NCBI RefSeq assembly: GCF_037975245.1
Contig: NC_092572.1
Coordinates: 2,581,501 to 2,645,500, forward strand
Direction: 5' to 3'
Source of the DNA: Apostichopus japonicus
Lineage: Eukaryota > Echinodermata > Holothuroidea > Aspidochirotida > Stichopodidae
DNA length: 64,000 nt
The notes below the pieces were generated by a model. The model did no database searches and was not told the origin of the DNA. It was given only the letters and a program-made list of their open reading frames with translations. The translations under genes and the position numbers were made by a program. How positions within the stretch are numbered: the first letter of the stretch is position 1; every line of letters begins with the position of its first letter. Positions 56,301 to 64,000 of this stretch are shown piece after piece.

Positions 56301-59300
56301 GTGTGAAGAAAAATGGAGGGGAAGAGAGCTGTGAGAGGAAGAGTGAAAGGGGGGGGGGAAGGGAGAAAGGGGAGAAGGAGTAGGGAACAGAGGAAAGTTA
56401 GTCATGTCCTTCCTGAATGTTCAGCCCATGAGGTTGAACGGTACGAAGGCGTTGCATCCAGAGCCTCTCTCTGCTGATACGTACTAGGTCAGGACGGCTA
56501 CCTAAGGATTCAATCCCCTGTAGGGACATGTCGTTAATGGTATGGTTGGGAAGGTTAAAATGTTCTCCAACTGGGGTCTCAGTCTTCATGGTGTTGACTG
56601 TGGATCTGTGACCATAGAATCGCTTCTTGAGGGTGGTTTTGGTTTCGCCAACATACTGGATGCCGCAAACTCTACAAGAGATCAGATAGATGACATTGGT
56701 GGTAGTGCAAGTGATGTGACCCTTAGTCTTGTGTGTGAGTTGCATGCTGTGGCTGGTGATGGAATTGGATTCAACAATGTGGTGGCTGCAGACGATGCAT
56801 CTCGAAGTACGATCACATTTGAAGGTACCATGCTGAATGGGTGTGGGGTTAGAAGTTAGAGGTGGAACAGCAGCACATACAAGAAGGTCTCGTAGGTTGC
56901 GTGGTCGTCTGTAGGCGATGATGGGTTTTTCAGGGATGGCTCGTTGGAGTCTATCTGAAGTGAGGAGAATGTTGTGGTTGTTAGAGGTGATTTTCTGAAG
57001 GGGAGGAAGATTTGGGTGGAAAGTAACAACGAGGGGCAGCTTGTTGTCGCAATCTCGTCCCTTTTTGTCCTTCACTGCCAAAGTAGATGATCTGGAAAGG
57101 GAGCGGACTCTCTGAATGGCTTCACGCACCCTTCTGGCACTATGGCCCCTGGCAATAAGGTGTTTTTCCAAAGCATCTGTATGGCGAATGAAAGAGGAAT
57201 TGTTAGAGCAAATGCGACGAAGACGAAGTGCTTGACTGTAGGCAATTCCAGACTTGCAGTGACGGGGATGGCAGCTTGAAGAATGGAGATACTGGTGTGT
57301 GTCTGTGGGCTTGGTGTATAAGTCTGTAGAGAGAGAATCGTGTTCCTTGCGAACAGTCACATCGAGAAAGTTAACCTGTTGGTGAGAGTAATCAGAGGTG
57401 AATTTGATGGTGCTGTGGAAAGAATTGATGTGATTGATGAAGGTGAGCAGGCTATCCTCATCACTGGTCCAAATGAAGAAGATGTCATCGATGTAGCGCC
57501 ACCAGATAAGGGGACGACAGGGAGCCGTACTGAGCATGCGTTCTTCAAGGCTAGACATAAACAGGCATGCATAGGAAGGAGCCATCCTGGTTCCCATGGC
57601 TGTCCCGTGTCTTTGAAGGTAATGCTTGTCCATGAACGTGAAGTTGTTTTTGGTGAGAACCTGTTGCATGAGAGCTTTGATGTCAGAGATGGGTGGACAA
57701 GGGTGGACCTTCTTAGACAGGGCTGCACACGTGGCTGCGATGCCTTCAGCATGAGGGATGTTAGTGTACAGAGAAGTGACGTCGAAAGTACCGATGATGG
57801 CTGTACTGGGGATTTGGTTTTTGATATCTTCAAGTTTCCTGAGGAAATCTGGAGTGTCATGGATATAAGAATTAATCTGAGGAACAAGAGGTTTGATGAA
57901 GTGGTCCACAAACAAGGATATCTTCTCGGTGGGGGACCCATTGCCCGAGATGATAGGCCTACCAGGGTTACCAGGCTTGTGAATTTTGGGCAGGAGATAA
58001 AACCTGGCTGCCTTACAGTCTGTGGGAGAAAGGAAAGAAACAGCCTTCTTAGAGATCTGGTTCCGCTGGTACATATCAGTGATGGTCTGTTTTATCTGCT
58101 GGGAGAAAATATCTGTGGGATCAGAATCAAGAAGAGTGTAAATATCACTGTTGGAGAGATGACGCATGGCTTCCTTGATGTAATCCTGTCGATCCTGGAT
58201 GACAACTGCAGAACCTTTGTCGGCTGGCTTGATGATAATGTCACTGCGAGACATCAGTGAGGAGAGTGCTGTTCGCTCATCTCTTGGAAGGTTGTCGTGT
58301 GTTCTGCGGAGAGGAGAGTTTGACTGGTTAGTCTCAGAGCTGACGACCTGTGTGTAGGCTTCTAAAACAGGGACTCTGTTTTTAGGAGGCATCCAAGAAC
58401 TTTTCTTGCAGAAGGGTTCCCGTTCAGTAGGAGGATCATCTAGGAAAAACTCACGAAGGCGAATTCTGCGAAAGAAATGAGTAAGATCTTGACTCAGTTC
58501 CGCTTGGTCAAATGCTGGAGGAGTAGGACAGAAGTTGAGTCCTTTGGAGAGAAGCCTAAGGTCTGCACTGGTAAGAGTAGAAGAAGATAAGTTAACAACT
58601 GCAGTTGAGGATGGTGGTGCAGACTCAGATGGAGTCTGGGGCCTTCTAAAACGGTTGCAAGCGGTACGTTTGCGTCTTTTCTGAAGGTCAGTCATTTTCT
58701 TATTTCTTCTTTCTGTGAGTTCAATGTTCTGCTGAGACAAACACAAGTTAATTTTGTTAGTGTACTGAGTCCATTCGTCATCGGTGCAGCATGACTGTAA
58801 TTCAAGCTTCAGCCTCAGGATATCATCGTTGAGGCTATCTAAGGACAATTGGCAGTGTTTGGTGAGGATGTTGATGAGACGGATGGAGGTGCTGTGTAAG
58901 ACTCGGTTCCACTCTCTCTGGAGTCCTGGAGGGAGTGTCCCTAGTGCTGGTTGGTGTGTAACCTTTGTCCCTCCACAGTTTATCTCCTTCCTCTCCTCTT
59001 CTCCTGTTGCTTTCTACTTATAATCCCCTTTCATCCATCTCATTGTGTTCACCGTGCTCATTAACCTGTCTGTCTTCTGTGCGTGTTTTTGTCCCCTCTG
59101 TTACTGTAACTTGTCATTTAGCCTCTGAAGAAGATCCTGCTAGGATCGAAACGTCAGGCCAACTTACTTTTACACATAGTTTCTCCATAGAAACATCTAA
59201 ATGGATAGTTCCTTTTCTTTCTTCCTTGCTGCTTTAGAGAAAACGTCTTCTCCCCCGTCAATTGAAACACCTCACAGAGAGTCAGTAATTTCCTATCACA

Positions 59301-62300
59301 TTGGTAAGAAGGGTGTGCTACATGGCTACAATGCTCCAGTCTGTGAAGATGATGTGGATGGGAACCTCCCAGTAGTCTGCTATCCACCAGCTGGTGTGAT
59401 TGTAGACAGAGAATATGAGACTATTCAGTGTAATTGTACTGACTCAGATGGGCTGATGGACAGCGTGACATTTCCTGTAACAAGTTAGTAATTTATAAAC
59501 AGTTTTCATAATTTAGAGAAACTGATTTGTTGAATACTCTGGACTATTTGATGAGAAGTCCTCTTTGCTTTCAATTTCCACTCCTATTATCTCCCAAGGT
59601 GTTCCCTTTCAAATGGCATGCATCATCCACCTATTAAACTTCTGATTAAGTTTATTACACTTGCAGAGGTTGGTATCTTATAATATTATCTGCTACAAAA
59701 TGTTTACTATCAGCCTGTCTGTGTGAGTGATATTTATATCTAAAGTTCACTACTTTCACCGTACACCTGACTGAATCCTGACATGAGTGCACCATTTCAT
59801 TAATGTATCTAGTAGACTACACATGCCTACTATGTTGAGGTAAACCTGCTATAGTAGTACTTATTGTGGATAAGGTTTCTTAACTAATGAAGTATTACAG
59901 TACATGTTCTTGCTTATTCATAGTGTGCACAGTTTGTGTGGGAGAAACCAGCAACATGGAAGAAGTAACCAGTTTTTTGTTACCTAAATTTATACTTAAT
60001 GAATATATTAAAAAGTAAGCTTAGCTCCACTATTTATCTTCTTTTGCCACAAAATGAAATACTTTTTTTCATATTCACAGTCATAACTCATTGGGTGCAT
60101 CCTGGTTGGAGGAAGGCCTTCCTTAGTCTTTTGGTTATTACAATACTAATAAGTTTTGTATTAATATTGATTTGCTGTAACATGTACAAGAATCTCAAAA
60201 GGTGGAAAGCATGTAAGTGATCAATTAATTGGCACTAATTAATAATAGTTTGAGTAGGTTTGAACGTTTTAAATGTTAGTTACAGCATGATTGCAACATG
60301 CTCTCAAAGTCTGAAAACCATGTAAACACAATATCTCAAGAATTGAATGTTGGATATATCTCATATTTAATGTTTGGATGCTCTGTGTCATGTAGATGAA
60401 CCCCAATGATGTTATATGAGGTCAAAGGTCTGCAAACAATTTATCTTCTAAGAAACCTAAACTGTATCTCATTTGTATTATGTGAATTCCCCATATCATG
60501 CACATGGACTCTTTTTCTGTTATCAGTCATTTGAAGGCAATTCCAACTGTTTTATCAAAACTAGGTGCTAATGTTCTCAAAACAAAATTTCAATTCCTCA
60601 AAAAAGAAAGAGAGTGCTATTAACCTATGATGAAATAATATTCCACCACATCTGACCACACTCACATTGAGTGTACCTGATTAATGTGCCATAGGAATTC
60701 TAGGAAATTACAATTTATTTTTACAATCCATAGCATCCTAATTAGCCAGTTGTTAATGTCAACAATTACTGAGGATAATGGAAGTAGTTAAGGAAGGGAA
60801 ATTTGAACTTTAGGCTAAGTTATTAGTGATGTTTTTGTTTCAAAGCAACACACTTTTCTCAGGATATTTAAACTCTGTTTCAAATTAAATTGGCTACAAA
60901 CTACCAAAATGTTCACAAGGAGTATTTGATGGAGAAGTATGTTGTAAATATGATCACCATCGGGAAGGAATTGGTTGGATGGGATGGGGGCAAGAAGAAC
61001 TCAACATTGTTGCAACTAGAAAACCCGTCTGTCAATATTGTGACACTATGTGATCTACACTGATATCACACTCAACAATTTCCTTTTCATTGCACTGTTA
61101 ATTCTAATTGGGCATACTACTAATTCTAATATCAATTATTAAGCTAGCAATAGTAACCTAATTTGACTAACAAGTTATTGCATCTTCCTTATCTATTCAT
61201 CAATATTTCACACACTCACCTGATCTTTAGGAATAGAGGATTGAATGTTTATAGTCGGGGGGTTTATAGTTGGGGTAAGGCACAAACTTTGAAGCCAGTG
61301 GAACATGAAAATAACACTGATTTGATGTACTTAGAAAACCACGAAAGTATCTTAGGACCTTCCAAAGTGACAATTTATTTTTTAGTATTACTGTAACTCC
61401 CTGTGTAGTTCAATATAATATTGTTATTGTTTACATTTAGAGACTGTGGTATTAACATCCTTGCAGGATATTCTTCAGAGGCTAACTGAAACTACAACAG
61501 ACTAAAAGGAGACGTTTTAAATAGACAAATGGACATACAGCTAACTTGAACTGTGAATTGATAAAATGAATAAGGCCAAAGTAGAAAGTGAAGTGAGATG
61601 AAAGGGAGAGGTGATGAGGATCAGATTAAAGTCTGAATGAAGTCTGCAGGATGAATATCTGTGTGCACTCCTTTCCTCAATAATTCAGTATTGAGTATCT
61701 GTCTATGGAATGGCTGTGCCACATTTCATTACATCGTTTATTGCAACCAAAGAGCACTTCTTAAAGCACAACATTAAGCCCACAAGACCCCACCACCATT
61801 GTACCTTTTGCCCTTGGCAAGGCATCAAAAATCAAAATCAAGTTTTGCTGTCTAACTGAAGACCAGTTTTGTTCATCAAATTCAGAATACATTGTAACCA
61901 AATATCCCTAATTAGGTCTAATCATTAATAGCCTAAGTATTACCCTCGATCACTTTGGAGATACAGTATACATATTGTTTTTTTATTTTATTTTGCTACA
62001 TTTTTAAAGTTATCTTACAACCAAACTTGCTGTTTGGGCATCGAAAGTGTAAGGCCCGGTTGAACGTTGGACAACCAGAAAAATCCTTAAACTTTGCCCT
62101 GTACTTGCAGTACATTGCTATTACTAATGATATCCAAATTCATATTATGTTGCAAGCTATAGTTCAAATTACAATAGCAATAAGTTGGTTATCCTCTCCA
62201 GTACCCTGTACAAAATCTGGTGCTTCGTGAATTCAAGTGATATCTAGTTTTATCTTAGAATTTTGCCTGAATTAGATACCAGTAATGTAAGGAAGTCAGT

Positions 62301-62567
62301 GTAGATGGTTTGTTCTTATTTGTAGTAAAATAAATAAATAATAAATTAATAATAATTAATAAATAGTATTCTAATTTCATCAGCTGGAGGCAAAGTAATT
62401 ATACTTTAGACTTGATCGGCTATTTGAATAAGTAGTAAGGAGGTTGGTGTAGCGGAACTTAATACCATTTGGAATTTTCATTCTGTAATCATGTTTTCTT
62501 TAAACACACAGCTGCGGAAGAAATGAAGAAAAGAAGTGAAACAAAAGACAAGCAGATTTCTGATCTG
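50337..62567 (+). CDS. Gene B: single-pass Ig-domain receptor-like protein (3' end outside window)
   Basis: Coding exons: 50337-50396 (ATG at 50366), 51069-51401, 59238-59483, 60081-60212, 62512-62567, then presumably more beyond 64 kb. Phases are 1, 1-1, 1-1, 1-1 and 1-0, matching gene A exactly. The product has a signal peptide, one Ig V-like domain, one CED/CxPP Cys-rich domain, a TM helix and a basic juxtamembrane tail. It is a diverged paralogue of gene A in the opposite orientation. Role is inferred as surface recognition. If the last exon is not spliced (donor GTCAGT is weak) the protein ends at TAA 62577-62579 with a tail of about 37 residues. Confidence 0.75.
51069..51401 (+). CDS. 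Gene B Ig V-like domain exon
   Basis: A 333-bp phase 1-1 exon, acceptor ccctccatcatgcag, donor GTTTGT (weak but at the paralogous place). Ig hallmarks: IIECGL, YLRWEAM, EDGARYYRCLRG, HRLLVLS. The extra Cys pair (DCNDRIINC) and the following (I/L)HANGS match gene A (RCSEENRC, LHSNGS). Several N-glycosylation sequons are present (NDT, NCT, NGS). Confidence 0.9.
51690..51776 (+). pseudogene. Truncated duplicate of the gene B Ig exon (3' part only)
   Basis: Reads like the end of the Ig exon: 'aatgttaccattgcctaaga', then 'gaacatgggtataactatta', 'tctgaccaca' and 'ctagtttggtcaaaatg'. Flanks also match (51,480-51,650 resembles 50,560-50,690; 51,776-51,840 resembles 51,402-51,460). The B-strand Cys and most of the domain are missing, and the donor 'gtctgt' is poor. 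A local duplication followed by internal deletion. Confidence 0.8.
51970..52400 (-). repeat. AGGTCA-type interspersed repeat, reverse orientation
   Basis: Contains 'ggtcaaaggtcatttgg', 'ggaggtcaaaggtcg', 'acacgatatctcaagaa' and a (TG)n start. It is the inverse of the family at 17.1, 31.0 and 35.6 kb. Lies in the gene B intron. Confidence 0.6.
52440..53270. repeat. Unclassified insertion with distinct base composition
   Basis: This stretch is richer in CpG and GC than its surroundings (gaggagcgacgcgagcg near 52,590) and lacks AGGTCA words. Internal near-repeats include 'agaagctattcggtcgcgaa' and 'ggaagccactggatcgcgga'. It might be a solo LTR or the end of a retroelement, but no matching end pair or target duplication could be found. 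Confidence 0.35.
53282..55950 (-). mobile_element. Hairpin-ended composite tandem-repeat element, copy 2 (uninterrupted)
   Basis: Inverse of the element at 9,325-17,070: hairpin ggttccttgc...aaagcaaggaacc at 53,287-53,316, (TG)n, about 400-bp monomers with AGGTCA words, and the other end 'gggcactgtggttccttgc' (as the reverse complement) at 55,920-55,950. It is 2.67 kb with no insertion. Lies in the gene B intron directly beside the Penelope-like element. Confidence 0.72.
56028..56260 (-). repeat. Penelope-like element terminal repeat, left
   Basis: Reverse complement of 58,963-59,176 with few differences (for example the stem-II loop TCT here, GCT there). Same orientation as the element's ORF. 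Confidence 0.85.
56045..56092 (-). ncRNA. Hammerhead ribozyme core (Penelope type), left copy
   Basis: On the minus strand: GCCT-CTGAAGA (56083-56077 for CTGAAGA), stem II GATCCT/AGGATC with a TCT loop, GAAA (56060-56057), then CGTC and AGGC. GCCT pairs with AGGC as stem I, stem III is minimal, and cleavage is expected after GTC. This fits the very short stem III reported for Penelope hammerheads. Confidence 0.75.
56398..58848 (-). CDS. Penelope-like reverse transcriptase with C-terminal GIY-YIG endonuclease
   Basis: 816 codons without interruption, starting MSLDSLNDDILRL. RT motifs in order: FYLLPKIHKPGNPGRPIISG (about residue 290), motif A TFDVTSLYTNIPH, motif B AMGTRMAPSYACLF, motif C IWWRYIDDIFF with the YIDD catalytic box, then VNFLDVTV. 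The C-terminal part has a Cys/His cluster (CIVCSHH) and the GIY-YIG nuclease core NVIYLISCRVCGIQYVGET followed by LKKRFYGHRS. The protein copies element RNA and nicks the target. Length and full set of motifs suggest recent activity. It lies antisense in a gene B intron. Assignment to a Penelope subclade is not attempted. Confidence 0.95.
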   Translation of the reverse strand: MSLDSLNDDILRLKLELQSCCTDDEWTQYTNKINLCLSQQNIELTERRNKKMTDLQKRRKRTACNRFRRPQTPSESAPPSSTAVVNLSSSTLTSADLRLLSKGLNFCPTPPAFDQAELSQDLTHFFRRIRLREFFLDDPPTEREPFCKKSSWMPPKNRVPVLEAYTQVVSSETNQSNSPLRRTHDNLPRDERTALSSLMSRSDIIIKPADKGSAVVIQDRQDYIKEAMRHLSNSDIYTLLDSDPTDIFSQQIKQTITDMYQRNQISKKAVSFLSPTDCKAARFYLLPKIHKPGNPGRPIISGNGSPTEKISLFVDHFIKPLVPQINSYIHDTPDFLRKLEDIKNQIPSTAIIGTFDVTSLYTNIPHAEGIAATCAALSKKVHPCPPISDIKALMQQVLTKNNFTFMDKHYLQRHGTAMGTRMAPSYACLFMSSLEERMLSTAPCRPLIWWRYIDDIFFIWTSDEDSLLTFINHINSFHSTIKFTSDYSHQQVNFLDVTVRKEHDSLSTDLYTKPTDTHQYLHSSSCHPRHCKSGIAYSQALRLRRICSNNSSFIRHTDALEKHLIARGHSARRVREAIQRVRSLSRSSTLAVKDKKGRDCDNKLPLVVTFHPNLPPLQKITSNNHNILLTSDRLQRAIPEKPIIAYRRPRNLRDLLVCAAVPPLTSNPTPIQHGTFKCDRTSRCIVCSHHIVESNSITSHSMQLTHKTKGHITCTTTNVIYLISCRVCGIQYVGETKTTLKKRFYGHRSTVNTMKTETPVGEHFNLPNHTINDMSLQGIESLGSRPDLVRISRERLWMQRLRTVQPHGLNIQEGHD
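58963..59176 (+). repeat. Penelope-like element terminal repeat, right (inverted)
   Basis: Inverted copy of the left terminal repeat, opposite in orientation to the ORF. Confidence 0.85.
59119..59162 (+). ncRNA. Hammerhead ribozyme core (Penelope type), right copy
   Basis: GCCT-CTGAAGA (59125-59131), stem II GATCCT/AGGATC with GCT loop, GAAA at 59148-59151, CGTC then AGGC. All core residues are intact. Its strand is the same as gene B, so a gene B primary transcript would carry this ribozyme in sense about 80 bases upstream of an exon. Confidence 0.75.
59238..59483 (+). CDS. Gene B Cys-rich (CED/CxPP) domain exon
   Basis: A 246-bp phase 1-1 exon, acceptor ccttgctgctttag, donor GTTAGT. The core APVCEDDVDGN, VVCYPPAGVI, YETIQCNCTDSDG aligns with both gene A copies. 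It lacks the first Cys (gene A ETCP) and the last one (SAC is SDG here), which suggests these two pair with each other in gene A and were lost together here. Confidence 0.88.
60081..60212 (+). CDS. Gene B transmembrane exon
   Basis: A 132-bp phase 1-1 exon, acceptor atattcacag, donor GTAAGT. Short stalk ITHWVHPGWRK, helix AFLSLLVITILISFVLILIC, then CNMYKNLKRWKA as a basic stop-transfer. The helix has no charged residue. Confidence 0.85.
60270..60440 (-). repeat. AGGTCA-type repeat relic
   Basis: 'acacaatatctcaagaattg' and 'gaggtcaaaggtctgc' match the family at 51.97-52.40 kb. Confidence 0.45.
60450..61440. other. Gene B intron, nothing recognised
   Basis: AT-rich, with no exon-like ORF and no clear repeat. 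Confidence 0.4.
61440..61560 (-). repeat. Degenerate relic of a Penelope-type terminal repeat
   Basis: 'atccttgcaggatattcttc' and 'cagaggctaactgaaa' match the left terminal repeat around its hammerhead ('gatcctagaaggatcttctt', 'cagaggctaaatgaca'). The GAAA side of the core is lost. It indicates an older insertion of the same kind. Confidence 0.5.
61760..61830 (+). repeat. 3' hairpin end of an AGGTCA-type repeat
   Basis: 'ccttttgcccttggcaagg' (61,803-61,822) preceded by 'ccccaccaccattgta' repeats the 3' end pattern of copies at 17.85, 31.59 and 35.80 kb. Confidence 0.45.
62512..62567 (+). CDS. Gene B first cytoplasmic exon
   Basis: Acceptor tctttaaacacacag. In phase 1 it reads (S)AEEMKKRSETKDKQISDL. 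A GTCAGT donor at 62,568 would end it in phase 0, as in the paralogous gene A exon. If unspliced, it continues VSI and stops at 62,579. Confidence 0.6.
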
Positions 62568-62862
62568 GTCAGTATTTAAGAAAAGCTATGATCAGAGCTA
62601 CAAAATGCTCTCACTTCCCTCAAGTGGAAAATAAATTAAACCTTAAACAACATGCACTGACTATTTTCCTTCAAACAACCAAGGTAGACTTCAGATAAGC
62701 TTCCTACAGTCTGTCCAATGGGTTTTGGTTCAGTGACAATGGTAACATTAGTTATATGTTAATGTGTGTTTCTCTCATCAAGGGAAGCAGTATTTCTTTC
62801 TGAGGTATGCAGAATAATGCTCCATGTTAAGCACTAGAAGTACTTTTGTTAGTGGAGGTTGA

Positions 62863-63555
62863 CAGGCGCGGCGGAACGGAAAAATTATTGGGGGGGGCTA
62901 ATGTGTGGAGACTATCTAAGCGGAGCACCACCATCGGTTGGCGCGGAGCGTACAAGAAAATTTTGGGCTTTTTTAATCCCCCAGATGGCCGGAAACGGCA
63001 CTTCCCGAGTGTTTTATGCTGCGAATACCTAGCCCTAAAATATGGGTCTCAAGCCTGCAATTTCTCAGATTGCACGTAAAAGTCTGTAAAAACGTTGTAA
63101 TTTGTGTATTCGATGGTGTTTTAAGAGAGTAGCTATTACTCGTAGTGTACTCGCAAAGACAAGTGGCGGAGCTAGTGGTATTGGTCAGGGGGGGGGCAAG
63201 AATGGTCTGTAGGGGCGTTTTCGACAATATCTAAGCGGAGCGCCACCACAGGTTGGCGCGGAGCGTACAGACAAGTTTTGAGTAAAGATACTCCCTAAAT
63301 TGCAGGAAATGACCCTTTCCGGGCCTTGCTAATTTGCAGATAAACGGAGAATAAATAGGTGTCGTCGCCATTTTGTCGGAAAATTACACCAACAGAATAT
63401 GACAAATGTCAATAGGTATATGAGAGCGCAATAAAATAGTCAATAATCGCGAATAAGTTAAAAGTATTGAAAAGCTGAAAAGGGTGTCAGCAGTCCATTT
63501 GAGTCCGTCGGGAGGGGCATCCGCCCCCTGACTGTATATATGGACGCTCCGCCAC
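62863..63555. repeat. Two partial/complete MITE copies related to 47,333-47,680
   Basis: First, a partial copy (62,863-63,010) with 'atctaagcggagcaccacc'. Second, a near full copy from 'agtggcggagctagtggta' (63,164) to 'gctccgccact' (63,556), containing 'aagcggagcgccaccaca' and 'cagtccatttgagtccgtcg'. No clear target duplication remains. Confidence 0.7.
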
Positions 63556-63819
63556 TATGTAAGGGGATGTTGGAGAACTGGCTGAAATGAGGCAAGTCAT
63601 TGGCCTAAGACAAAGTTGTGTTACGCTTTACCGGTACTCACACTCACTGCTTCCACTTTTCACGGGCGTGAAGACGCGGTTGGGGTGACAATGTGGTCTA
63701 TAGCCAGGGGATGGGCCGAGGGTCCCCAGCAATTACTAAAATTATTACACCTATATAGTATACGTGTGCATCGGACAGATCGACAAGTATGCATTGAAAA
63801 ATGGGCAGATGCACGTTTC

Positions 63820-63930
63820 GGAGCCTTGGTAAATATTGGGGGGGCTTATCATGCATTTGCCCCCTCAACTTTTTCATTGAGGGGGCTGGGCCCCCCCCCC
63901 AAGCCCCCCGGCTCCGCCGCCACTGGAGGT
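63820..63930. repeat. End of a C/G-run MITE with GCTCCGCCGCCACTG terminus
   Basis: The inverted words 'ccccctcaactttttcattg' and 'agggggct', C-runs, then 'ggctccgccgccactgg' resemble the terminus of the CAGTGGCGG family. The other end was not identified. Confidence 0.4.
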
Positions 63931-64000
63931 TGATGGGCATTAAGGTCCAGTCAGTAATGAATGTAAACAGACCTGCAAACATGGTATCTAAAGAAAGGCA

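Larger units (their letters stand above)
55975..59176 (-). mobile_element. Penelope-like retroelement, apparently complete
   Basis: An intact RT-GIY-YIG ORF (56,398-58,848, minus) lies between inverted repeats of about 200 bp (56,028-56,260 and 58,963-59,176). Each repeat holds a hammerhead-ribozyme core. A 13-bp direct repeat TAGTTTCTCCATA flanks the whole (55,962-55,974 and 59,177-59,189), consistent with a target duplication. Terminal repeats with hammerheads are known for Penelope-like elements. The insertion lies in the gene B intron, antisense to the gene, with its end 61 bp before exon 59,238. Confidence 0.88.

Noticed and set aside
56010-56405. 131-codon Ser/Pro/Leu ORF
   Set aside because: Lies in the pyrimidine-rich terminal repeat of the Penelope-like element and has no RT or nuclease motif.
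57357-57941. 194-codon minus-strand ORF
   Set aside because: Alternate frame inside the same RT gene; composition (Ser/Leu-rich) is that of a frame shadow.
57340-58260. 306-codon ORF on the plus strand
   Set aside because: It lies wholly antisense to the reverse-transcriptase ORF, and its protein has no domain logic; it is a shadow of the RT codon pattern.

Overview
This is a piece of an intron-rich, AT-rich animal genome. No bacterial-type gene, operon or ribosome binding site is visible. Many transposable elements and Ig-superfamily receptor exons with strictly phase-1 borders point to a metazoan. The repeat types (a Penelope-like element, a CR1/L2-like LINE, hAT-type MITEs, AGGTCA-rich repeats ending in a hairpin, scattered AGGCCTA motifs) fit a marine deuterostome. 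My best guess is an echinoderm, perhaps a sea cucumber. That assignment is inference, since no database could be searched.

The genic content is two divergent (head-to-head) genes for single-pass, receptor-like proteins. Gene A is on the minus strand. A 5' untranslated exon lies near 45.06 kb, the start codon is at 40,121-40,123 and the stop is at 1,426-1,428. I could assemble signal peptide, Ig domain, Cys-rich domain, a second Ig domain, a second Cys-rich domain, a transmembrane exon and an 11-exon cytoplasmic tail, with every splice junction in matching phase. Gene B is on the plus strand from about 50.3 kb and runs off the right end. It has a signal peptide, one Ig domain, one Cys-rich domain, a transmembrane exon and the start of a tail. 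The Cys-rich domain is the same in both genes, with a CED..D.N...C.PP.G...YE.IQC.C pattern, and I cannot assign it to a named family. The Ig plus Cys-rich pair of gene A sits in a 4.2 kb tandem duplication. Its two copies differ almost only by amino-acid-changing substitutions, clustered in one loop of the Ig domain. Such a pattern is expected of an immune or allorecognition receptor, though function is not shown by sequence alone.

The introns and the intergenic stretch hold mobile DNA. 9.3-17.1 kb holds a hairpin-ended tandem-repeat element interrupted by a TIR transposon, which itself carries a second TIR element with inverted minisatellite arrays. 20.7-23.6 kb is a dead LINE. 24.9, 28.4 and 47.3 kb are hAT-like elements with 8-bp target duplications. 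26.8 kb is a tRNA-type SINE. 33.9-35.5 and 38.3-39.4 kb are minisatellites. 41.1-42.3 kb is an AT-rich TIR element. 53.3-55.9 kb is a second, inverted copy of the hairpin-ended element. 56.0-59.2 kb is an apparently intact Penelope-like retroelement with hammerhead-ribozyme cores in inverted terminal repeats. It sits 61 bp from a gene B exon. 62.9-63.9 kb holds more MITE copies.

Exon borders were read by eye from GT/AG signals, phase and homology between the copies. The Ig, Cys-rich, TM and signal exons are well supported. The short tail exons depend on phase continuity and need transcript data.
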